Positions 30,544-37,594 of a stretch of 64,000 nucleotides of DNA are shown in pieces. The stretch is from positions 1-64,000 of IMG/VR virus record IMGVR_UViG_3300031851_005926; one strand, given 5' to 3'. The translations under genes and the position numbers were made by a program. Numbering within the stretch: position 1 is the stretch's first letter; each line of letters starts with the position of its first letter. The notes below the pieces were generated by a model. That model ran no database searches. It was given only the letters and a program-made list of their open reading frames with translations, and was not told the origin of the DNA. This DNA is from a virus.

Positions 30544-32967
30544 ATGTTAACATTAGATAAATACTATATCCCCGAAAGGATAGAACAAGTTGATCCAGAT
30601 TTCCTCTCATATGAAGAAGAAATGATTGATCAAAATGATAACGAACTAATATTAAGATTACTATATAACAGTAATCATAACTCAATCAAGTTGTCAAATC
30701 CACATAATAGTATATTGCTTTTTATATGCGGATTAACTGACGAATTTGATTTTGACAAAGCTAGAGCTGACACTATTGATGGTTCCCCACCAGATATCGA
30801 TATTGACTTTGATGCACTTGAAAGAGAAAAAGCAATCGATTGGGTCATAAACCACTGGGGCCGAGACAATGTCTCAAATATAATTACTCATGGAACGTTT
30901 AAGCCAAAATCATTAGCTAGAGCGTTCTATCGAGTAACTGAAAGTTCTGCAAAAGATCTTTCAGATATACTTAAGAACATTCCTGCTCCAAAATTTGGCA
31001 AAGAAGCAACTTTAGCTGAGATAGTAACTACGTACCCAGACTTAAAGAAAGAAGATAGATTCAATCAATTCTATTCTGCAGCTGAAAAGCTAGAAAATAT
31101 GATATCTAACTTTGGAATTCATGCAGCAGGCATAGTCATTTCAGACTTCCCAATACATGATACAGTACCAGTTTGGAAAAATAGTAAAGCTGAAAGAATT
31201 ACTCAATACAACAAAGACGAAGTAGAAAATCTTGGTCTTATCAAATTCGACTTTTTAGGAATCGATACTTTATCAATTATTAAAGAAGCCGTAGCTCTTA
31301 TTAAGCAAACCAAAGATCTAGAAATAGATATTTTCTCTATCGAAGATGGAGACAGTAAAACATATACGTTGATGCACCAAGGACTACTTACTGGTGTTTT
31401 TCAAATGGAAACATCAGGCAAAGCAAAAGAACTCATATATAAGATAAAGCCAATATCTATATTAGAAGTCAGTGACATTTCTGCTCTCAATAGACCTGGG
31501 CCTGCAACTGCAGGAATGGATAAGCAATATATTGAAAACAAAGCGAATGGTTACAAACCAGACGATATGCCAGATGTAGTTGCTAACTTACTCAAAGATA
31601 CTTACTGGACCTTAGTTTATCAAGAACAAGTCATGAACCTTTGCTCTGAACTAGCTGGCTTTACTTTAAAGGAAGCTGACGATATTAGAAGAGCAATGGG
31701 TAAAAAGAAAAAGGAAGTACTAGATTCTTATAAAGATCAATTTGTAAGTGGCTGTGTTGATAACTCAGGGCTTACAGAAGACTATTCAGAGAACCTTTGG
31801 GAAGAGCTAGTCGGCTTCGCTGACTACTGCTTCAACAAAGCTCATTCATGCTCATACAGTGTGATTACTTATATATCTGCTTATCTTAAAGCGCATTACC
31901 CTACAGAGTTTTTCTGTGCATTGATGACTATTAGATCTCAATCATTACAGCCTAAAACTTGGGCACAAAAAGCTCCAGAATACATTCAAGAAGGAAAAGT
32001 ACTCGATGTGCACGTTTATCCGCCATCAGTAAACTCCTCTGATCTAGAATTTACAATTTCTGATAATGAAATTTATTTTGGACTTAATGCTATTAGAGAT
32101 GTAGGTAAAACAGCAGCAAGATCTATTGTAAAATGTAGAGGCAAGACCCCATACAAAGATATATATGATTTCATATTCAGAGTAAATGGTAAGAAGGTTA
32201 CCATCAAAACCTTCATAAGCCTGATTAAAGCAGGCGCATTCGATAAGATGGGTTATAATCGTTCTCAGCTTCTTGAACATTCACAAAACTTATTTGACTA
32301 TGTTAGAGACATTGAAGATTACAATGAAAGAATCATAGCCATAAAAGAGCGTGACGAACATAACGCAAGAATGACAATAATAATTGAAGAAAGAGATAAT
32401 TTGCGCAAGCAAATAAAAACGTTTAAAAAAGAATATAAGAAACAACCCACCTTAGCCTTAGAAGTCTCCATCGAAAATATTGAAAAACAAATAGAACTAA
32501 TTCAAGGAACAAAGCCTAGGAGACTTCCCAAACTCAAACTTAAAAATGAACCTGTAAAACCAGAACTTTCAAGAGGCACTATAGTTGAGCTCAACCTTAC
32601 TCAAGTAATGGAACAAGCACACTACATAGGTTGTTACATTGGAACACATCCAGCTAAAATGATAAATAATGGGTGTGAATCAATCGGATCGTTGTATACT
32701 GGCCAAAGAACAAAAGTTTGCGGCGTAGTAAACACTATCAAGAAAATAAAAACCAAAAGGGGACAAGCAATGGCATTTATGGAATTAGACGATTCAACTG
32801 GTATAGCAGAAATAGTAGTATTCCCCAAAACGTGGTCTTATATGAAAGATATGGATCTAACGGAAGGTTCCTTAATATGGCTCAACTGCAAAGTAGAGCA
32901 AGAGGAACCAGTCAAATTGATTGCAGAATCTATCTCGATATATAAAGATATTGATGATATAATCTAA
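30544..32967 (+). CDS. dnaE: DNA polymerase III alpha, C-terminal fragment (catalytic palm, fingers, OB)
   Basis: 807 aa. After an 80-residue N-terminal extension comes 'SPPDIDIDFD' with catalytic Asp84 and Asp86, 'GIHAAGIVIS', 'IKFDFLGIDTLS' with the third catalytic Asp, 'YQEQVMNLCSELAGF', 'RRAMGKKK', 'FNKAHSCSYSVITYISAYLKAHYPTEF', a helix-hairpin-helix-like stretch and a C-terminal OB-fold ('TKVCGVVNTIKKIKTKRGQAMAFMELDD'). This is the catalytic part of DnaE. It has its own RBS (TTAAGGAA, 9 nt) and ATG, so it is translated independently of the N-fragment. Confidence 0.92.
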   Translation: MLTLDKYYIPERIEQVDPDFLSYEEEMIDQNDNELILRLLYNSNHNSIKLSNPHNSILLFICGLTDEFDFDKARADTIDGSPPDIDIDFDALEREKAIDWVINHWGRDNVSNIITHGTFKPKSLARAFYRVTESSAKDLSDILKNIPAPKFGKEATLAEIVTTYPDLKKEDRFNQFYSAAEKLENMISNFGIHAAGIVISDFPIHDTVPVWKNSKAERITQYNKDEVENLGLIKFDFLGIDTLSIIKEAVALIKQTKDLEIDIFSIEDGDSKTYTLMHQGLLTGVFQMETSGKAKELIYKIKPISILEVSDISALNRPGPATAGMDKQYIENKANGYKPDDMPDVVANLLKDTYWTLVYQEQVMNLCSELAGFTLKEADDIRRAMGKKKKEVLDSYKDQFVSGCVDNSGLTEDYSENLWEELVGFADYCFNKAHSCSYSVITYISAYLKAHYPTEFFCALMTIRSQSLQPKTWAQKAPEYIQEGKVLDVHVYPPSVNSSDLEFTISDNEIYFGLNAIRDVGKTAARSIVKCRGKTPYKDIYDFIFRVNGKKVTIKTFISLIKAGAFDKMGYNRSQLLEHSQNLFDYVRDIEDYNERIIAIKERDEHNARMTIIIEERDNLRKQIKTFKKEYKKQPTLALEVSIENIEKQIELIQGTKPRRLPKLKLKNEPVKPELSRGTIVELNLTQVMEQAHYIGCYIGTHPAKMINNGCESIGSLYTGQRTKVCGVVNTIKKIKTKRGQAMAFMELDDSTGIAEIVVFPKTWSYMKDMDLTEGSLIWLNCKVEQEEPVKLIAESISIYKDIDDII

Positions 32968-32997
32968 TAAATTCTTTACAGGCTTATAGGAGAAAAT

Positions 32998-34071
32998 ATG
33001 AAATGGCAAGAAGAAGAAGAGCATTTATTAAGGGTTCTTAGACCCACCAATAGTTACAATGAGATAGCAGAAGAGTTCAGAAGAAGAACTGAAAAGAAAC
33101 TTCCTGGACACAAAATAGTTCGCTCAGCTGAAGCTATTAGAAAAAAATGTCAAAGAGACGATATTGCTGTAGAAGATACTTACACAGACCCATACGAAGA
33201 AAGATGGGAGCTTATTAAGAATCTACAAAAAGAGTACTTTATGGATGCAGAATCCAATAGGACTGGAATTGTAGATGAAATTTCTAGAAAAATACTGACT
33301 CTTTCAGACATACACTTTCCCTTTGCAATGGTTGATGAGCTAGACAAAGCAATAGAGCTCCACAGTGATGCAGACGTAGTTGTAATCAATGGAGACATGC
33401 TTGACGGCTATGCATTTTCAACCTACGGCAGAGCAAAAAGAATAGCAGCACTAAAAGAATATAGAGCTGCTTTTGAATTTGTAAGAAGACTTTCTGAAAA
33501 CTTTCCTAAAGTTGTCATCGTGAGTGGTAACCATGATCGAAGACCAGCTAAAACCTTAGCAAGGAATGATTTTGAAAAAGATGCAACTCAAATACTTAGG
33601 CCAGATCTACTAGCAAGAATCGCCAATGGCGAAGTGTTAAATGAAGCTGGGGAAATGGTAGAAATGTTAGCTTTTGATAATGTTGTTTACCAGAAATACG
33701 ATTCGTGGTATGTAAGAATAGGGCAAACAATATTTTGCCATCCTGACGCCTATCAAGGCGGAAATCCTGGTGCTACAGTTATAAGATTATGTGATTACTT
33801 TATTAAACGCATTGGTGGAGATAAATTCGATTCAGTTGTTGTAGGTCATACACATAGACTATATAAGGGTATTGTCATGAACAAACTCCTTATAGAGCAG
33901 GGAGCTATGGCCGCAAGAATGCCTTATCAACATAAGGCTGACTTAAGATTCCCCCATGCGATGAACGGCTATGCCGTAATTTACCAAGATAGCGAAGGTA
34001 ATACAGATTTCTCTAATTCAAGAATCTATTACCTTGGCAGTCAATTACCTCCAAAGAAGGAAATAATATGA
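32998..34071 (+). CDS. Metallophosphoesterase with N-terminal HTH-like region
   Basis: 357 aa. The first 60 residues (KWQEEEEHLLRVLRP...YNEIAEEF..R) look like a Myb/SANT-type or HTH DNA-binding helix bundle. The catalytic part has all calcineurin-like motifs: 'LSDIHF', 'INGDMLDG', 'SGNHD', 'FCHPD', 'VVGHTH'. It hydrolyses a phosphodiester or phosphomonoester, possibly nucleic acid given the N-terminal module. RBS TAGGAGAAAAT. It overlaps the next gene by 4 nt. Confidence 0.85.
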   Translation: MKWQEEEEHLLRVLRPTNSYNEIAEEFRRRTEKKLPGHKIVRSAEAIRKKCQRDDIAVEDTYTDPYEERWELIKNLQKEYFMDAESNRTGIVDEISRKILTLSDIHFPFAMVDELDKAIELHSDADVVVINGDMLDGYAFSTYGRAKRIAALKEYRAAFEFVRRLSENFPKVVIVSGNHDRRPAKTLARNDFEKDATQILRPDLLARIANGEVLNEAGEMVEMLAFDNVVYQKYDSWYVRIGQTIFCHPDAYQGGNPGATVIRLCDYFIKRIGGDKFDSVVVGHTHRLYKGIVMNKLLIEQGAMAARMPYQHKADLRFPHAMNGYAVIYQDSEGNTDFSNSRIYYLGSQLPPKKEII

Positions 34072-34391
34072 GTGAAACACCCGAAGAAAAAATGAAGCAA
34101 GTTGCTCAGAAAATAATTTCTCAGCAAGAAACTGTTAACATTTTAAAGGCGCTATCAATGAAAGTTGATGTCGCTAACGCTCAGATTCTCAATCTGGGTT
34201 TACTTACAGAATATTTATACGAAAAGCTTGCAGATGCTAAAATAGAACTTCATATAGATGCTTTCCCAGAATGGGCGGCAGAACGACATGAAGAGATCAA
34301 GAAGCAGGCAAGTGAAATGATAGAGCAAGGCGTAGTAGACGATCTAAAGGAAGAGCTTGAAAAAGCCTCAAACATAAACCTCACTGAATAG
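34068..34391 (+). CDS. Hypothetical helical protein
   Basis: 107 aa, charged and mostly helical (MSETPEEKMKQVAQKIISQQ...), with heptad-like spacing suggesting oligomerisation. Co-translated with the phosphoesterase (ATGA overlap) and 8 nt before the Cas4-like gene. No motif recognised. Confidence 0.6.
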   Translation: MSETPEEKMKQVAQKIISQQETVNILKALSMKVDVANAQILNLGLLTEYLYEKLADAKIELHIDAFPEWAAERHEEIKKQASEMIEQGVVDDLKEELEKASNINLTE

Positions 34392-34399
34392 GAGTCAAC

Positions 34400-35422
34400 A
34401 TGGCATGGTCTTTTATAACCCATGTAACAAATTACCTGGGTAGAAAGAGGCTCGGAGAGCAAAAGGCTCCGAGCCAATGGCCATCCGAAGCTTCTGTAAT
34501 TGTTGAAAACGACTATGGAGAAGAAGTTCAACTAGGGAAATGCCGCAGAGCGGCTTACTTTAGGCTTCTTCTTGATAGCTTTAAATTTTATGATAAGAAA
34601 TACGAATTCTATAAAGACTTAGTTGGTAGATTAAAAACAGAATATATAGAAGCTGATCCATATCTTAGATGGATATGGAAAAGTGGTCAAATGTACGAAG
34701 ATATTTGTACAGATTTATCAAAAGAGTCAGGGATCTTCATTGCAGATCAAGTTGCAATTTATATTCCTGAATACAATGTATCGGGTAAGATTGACTTAGT
34801 TTCAATCAATCCCGAAACATCAAAACTTAGTGTAATAGAAATTAAGTCCGTTTACGGCTACAACGCAAACTCAGTACTAGGTACGCCAGCTCAAAGAAAG
34901 AAGAATCAACTAGGCACGCCTAGAGACACTCACTTAATGCAAATTGGTTTGTACCATTGGTGGTATTGCAGAAACAACGAAGACTTTGAAGCTTCCTTCT
35001 TAGTCTACGGCGCTAGAGATACTGGCAGGTATGCAGAGTATTTAATCACTACTGAAGAAATAGATGGAGAAGACTTCATTTGCTACCAAGGTAATTCGCC
35101 TAATGTTACATCTAAAACTGTAACTAAGATATCTATACAGAAAGTTCTTGCTAGTTACAAATATATAGCTGATTGTTTAGATTCTGGCGAAATACCAGGA
35201 AGAGATTTCGACATTCGTTTCTCTGATGAAAAGGTAGACACCTTGTACGAAAGGGGAGAGCTTTCAATGACTGATAAAAAGCAGTACGAAAAGCGACAAG
35301 CCCAAGTAGAAGAAGGTAAAACCCGGCTAGTAAAGAAAGTAGAGAAGGGAGACTGGCAATGCAGATTCTGCAATTACAGAAACCTTTGTTATGATAAAGA
35401 TAATAATACTTTAGACCTGTAG
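34400..35422 (+). CDS. Cas4/RecB-like exonuclease with Fe-S cluster
   Basis: 340 aa. The nuclease core has 'SGKIDLVSI' (Asp) and 'VIEIKSV' (Glu-x-Lys) followed by 'QIGLYHWWY', the motif II-III-QhxxY order of RecB/Cas4 nucleases. Cys48 plus Cys321, Cys324 and Cys330 ('CRFCNYRNLC') have the one-plus-three layout of a 4Fe-4S cluster clamp. It probably resects DNA ends for RecA-mediated recombination; no CRISPR array or Cas1 is present, so a CRISPR role is unlikely. A 9-bp stem-loop lies inside the first 80 bases of the gene. Confidence 0.82.
   Translation: MAWSFITHVTNYLGRKRLGEQKAPSQWPSEASVIVENDYGEEVQLGKCRRAAYFRLLLDSFKFYDKKYEFYKDLVGRLKTEYIEADPYLRWIWKSGQMYEDICTDLSKESGIFIADQVAIYIPEYNVSGKIDLVSINPETSKLSVIEIKSVYGYNANSVLGTPAQRKKNQLGTPRDTHLMQIGLYHWWYCRNNEDFEASFLVYGARDTGRYAEYLITTEEIDGEDFICYQGNSPNVTSKTVTKISIQKVLASYKYIADCLDSGEIPGRDFDIRFSDEKVDTLYERGELSMTDKKQYEKRQAQVEEGKTRLVKKVEKGDWQCRFCNYRNLCYDKDNNTLDL
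34449..34475 (+). other. Stem-loop in the 5' coding region of the Cas4-like gene
   Basis: GGCTCGGAG (34449-34457) pairs perfectly with CTCCGAGCC (34467-34475) around a 9-nt loop, 50 nt after the start codon. GC-rich hairpins are rare in this AT-rich genome, so it may control translation or mRNA stability. Confidence 0.45.
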
Positions 35423-35429
35423 GTGGTAT

Positions 35430-35699
35430 ATGCATCCCGATACTTATTTTATAATAAAGCTCTGGGTTAATTCAGAGCCTTATGTATATGGTCCATACTG
35501 TGATCTGCAGTATGCGACTTTAATATTGGTTGACCACCTTCCAGATATAACGAACCTTTTAGCTAAAACATCAAGCTTTAACTATAAAGCAGAAATTCAC
35601 GAATGCATCTTGCAAGAAGGAGGAATGCTTTGGAATACGATATCAGTTCCAATTACGGAAAACAAATGCAGAAGGAAGCGCCTGTCAATGGGCTCTTAA
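35430..35699 (+). CDS. Hypothetical protein overlapping the GMP reductase start
   Basis: 89 aa, begins MHPDTYFIIKLWVNSEPYVYG. GTAGGTGGTATATG supplies the RBS. Its last 70 nt overlap the next gene, whose RBS (AAGGAGGA) lies inside it. A CATACTG/CAGTATG hairpin lies at 35504-35524. No function recognised. Confidence 0.55.
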   Translation: MHPDTYFIIKLWVNSEPYVYGPYCDLQYATLILVDHLPDITNLLAKTSSFNYKAEIHECILQEGGMLWNTISVPITENKCRRKRLSMGS

Positions 35700-36718
35700 C
35701 AAAACAATCGATACTAGAAGATAGCTGGCTTACTACTTCAGACGTAACCTTGAAGCCAAAATTAGGAGTACTCACCTCAAGAAAACAAGCACAGATTAGA
35801 CCATTTATTTTCAGCTCGCCAATGGATACAGTCACTGGCTTAGAAATGACAGGAGCTATGCTTAAACAAGGTGAGCATCCAGTAGTATGCAGATTTATTG
35901 ACGAGTGGTACGCATGTTTAGACATATATTGTAATGATCCAGAAGTATTCTTTGCAATAGGTACTAAAGGTCAAAAGCTTAAAGCCATTCAAGAGAAATA
36001 TGAAAATGGGCAATTAACTAACCCAATTTCTTTATCTATTGATATAGCTCATGGCGACTCTATATCTGGACACAAAACAGCAGTAGAACTATCCCAGCTA
36101 CCTTATGTTGGGAACATCATGTCAGGAACAGTATGTACACCTGAAGGTGCTTTGCGTGCTATTGAAAGTGGATGTAACTATATTAGAGTAGGAGTTGGAC
36201 CTGGTAGCGCTTGCACAACTAGACTTATGACTGGTTGTGGCTTACCAAATTTGACCGCCGTTTACCAAATCTATAGAGCTATAGAACTCAATTATGGATT
36301 TGACAACGATATTAAAATTATCGCAGACGGAGGAATCAAGACACCTGGAGATGCTGTTAAGTATTTAGCAGCAGGTGCTCAAGCTATAATGGCTGGTGGC
36401 ATATTCTCCAAATGCATTGAAAGCCCTGGCTGGAAATCTGATCATACAGGTCAATACAAGAACTATAGAGGCCAAGCCTCTTCTCAGTTCCAAATAGACT
36501 TGCTTGGGAAGACTCCAGATTGTGCTGAAGGTGCAGTAGGTCCAGAAATTAGACCAGAATTTGAATGCAAAGAAGTTATTGCTCGCTTTAGAGGCGGTTT
36601 AAGATCCGCAATTAGCTATCTTGGATTCACTTCTATTGAAGACCTGTGCCCTGATTCTGTTACTTTTATTAAAGTTACTTCAGCAGGATTCCATGAGGGA
36701 ACCCCTCATGGAACATGA
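35630..36718 (+). CDS. GMP reductase/IMP dehydrogenase-family enzyme
   Basis: 362 aa from TTG 35630 (AAGGAGGA at good spacing; longer starts add residues unlike the family). It has a TIM barrel without CBS domains, typical of GMP reductase: 'FIFSSPMDTVTG', 'SIDIAHGDS', 'NIMSGTVCTPEGALRAIESGCNYIRVGVGPGSACTTR' with the catalytic Cys in 'GSACTT', and 'IIADGGIKTPGDAVKYLAAGA'. It reduces GMP to IMP or the reverse oxidation, adjusting purine pools for phage DNA. Next to the gene for the sugar kinase. Confidence 0.85.
   Translation: MEYDISSNYGKQMQKEAPVNGLLTKQSILEDSWLTTSDVTLKPKLGVLTSRKQAQIRPFIFSSPMDTVTGLEMTGAMLKQGEHPVVCRFIDEWYACLDIYCNDPEVFFAIGTKGQKLKAIQEKYENGQLTNPISLSIDIAHGDSISGHKTAVELSQLPYVGNIMSGTVCTPEGALRAIESGCNYIRVGVGPGSACTTRLMTGCGLPNLTAVYQIYRAIELNYGFDNDIKIIADGGIKTPGDAVKYLAAGAQAIMAGGIFSKCIESPGWKSDHTGQYKNYRGQASSQFQIDLLGKTPDCAEGAVGPEIRPEFECKEVIARFRGGLRSAISYLGFTSIEDLCPDSVTFIKVTSAGFHEGTPHGT
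36691..36711 (+). promoter_or_regulatory. Hairpin enclosing the RBS and start codon of the sugar kinase
   Basis: CCATGAGGG (36691-36699) pairs perfectly with CCCTCATGG (36703-36711) around a 3-nt loop. The left arm contains the Shine-Dalgarno GAGGG and the right arm contains the ATG at 36708. Folded, it would block initiation; ribosomes finishing the upstream GMP reductase gene (stop at 36718) would open it. This is the layout of translational coupling. Confidence 0.55.
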
Positions 36719-37592
36719 TAGGCTACTTGTAATAATAGGCGACCCTATAAAAGACGTATACGTAGAAGAAGTCGAGCTTAAAAACAGACTCGTAACCCAA
36801 GAGATAGTTAGCCTTCCAGGCGGAAGTTTAAATGTGTATTCTAATGCGCATGAAGCTTCAGCTAACACGGGAACTCTGGTGCTTCATGCGCCAGAGTTCC
36901 CCCTGGGGAAGAGACTCACAGACTACGTAATGAATTTTGAAGAACTTTCAAAAGCCTCTTACTCCGATATATACACTATATTGAGATCCTCTCATCTTGG
37001 AAGAGAAATTACTCTTTCACCATATGAATCTAGAAAGAACTTTTATAAAGCCATTCAAATAAACAGTAAGCAAACGATCAGCCTTAGAACTAAAAGAATC
37101 AATCAATTCAATATGGCAAGTATGCCAAAAGGATTGGTTTTATCAGACTATAACAAAGGCATACTAAATCGAACTTTCTATAGAGACTATATTGGTTCTT
37201 ATTTTGATTTTTGTATCATAGATTCCAAATATAGATCATTGAACACTTTACTCTTTAACGATTGTAAAGTAAAAATATGGCATGCAACTGGCAATGAATA
37301 TTGTCCACTGTTTGCTAAAAACTTTGATTGGGTAATTCATACAGATGGGCCCAATCCCGTTAGACTTCTTCAAGACAATGTAACAGTAAAAACATTCTTG
37401 GTTCCCGATACTCAGATAATTAATACTTGTGGTGCTGGTGATACATTCACCGCTACTTTTGCCAGCATGTTGCTTAGAATCAAGATAGTGAATTTACAAT
37501 CAATCTCTAGATCTATAGAGTATGCGATACAATCATGTCAAGAAGTTATAAAGTCTAAATACACTGCAACTGTAAAAACAAAAATAAGGTGA
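36708..37592 (+). CDS. PfkB-type sugar kinase, HldE kinase-domain-like
   Basis: 294 aa from ATG 36708 (an upstream ATG at 36693 is also possible). 'LLVIIGDPIKDVYVEE', 'SLPGGSLNVYSNAHEA', 'LSDYNKGIL' and 'NTCGAGDTFTATFA' follow the heptose-7-phosphate kinase half of HldE (G-D-x-x-x-D, P-G-G-x-x-N, D-Y-x-K-G, GAGD with catalytic Asp). It probably phosphorylates D-glycero-D-manno-heptose-7-phosphate at C1. The partner adenylyltransferase is a separate gene at 26.2 kb, so the HldE functions are split and distant. Unusual overlapping inverted repeats lie at 36846-36901. Confidence 0.78.
   Translation: MEHDRLLVIIGDPIKDVYVEEVELKNRLVTQEIVSLPGGSLNVYSNAHEASANTGTLVLHAPEFPLGKRLTDYVMNFEELSKASYSDIYTILRSSHLGREITLSPYESRKNFYKAIQINSKQTISLRTKRINQFNMASMPKGLVLSDYNKGILNRTFYRDYIGSYFDFCIIDSKYRSLNTLLFNDCKVKIWHATGNEYCPLFAKNFDWVIHTDGPNPVRLLQDNVTVKTFLVPDTQIINTCGAGDTFTATFASMLLRIKIVNLQSISRSIEYAIQSCQEVIKSKYTATVKTKIR
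36846..36901 (+). other. Two interlocking 11-bp inverted repeats in the kinase gene
   Basis: GCGCATGAAGC (36846-36856) pairs with GCTTCATGCGC (36881-36891). GGGAACTCTGG (36869-36879) pairs with CCAGAGTTCCC (36891-36901). The arms are ordered A-B-A'-B', so the two hairpins exclude one another or form a partial pseudoknot (zero nt in the last loop argues against a full one). Two perfect 11-bp repeats in 56 bases of coding DNA are unlikely by chance. Confidence 0.55.
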
Positions 37593-37594
37593 AT

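Noticed and set aside
30090-30800. Split intein as the cause of the dnaE break
   Set aside because: The N-fragment tail of 35 residues has no intein block A start with a Cys/Ser nucleophile, and the C-fragment's 80-residue extension has no clear intein C-terminal block before the polymerase sequence. The HN-S pairs there are isolated.
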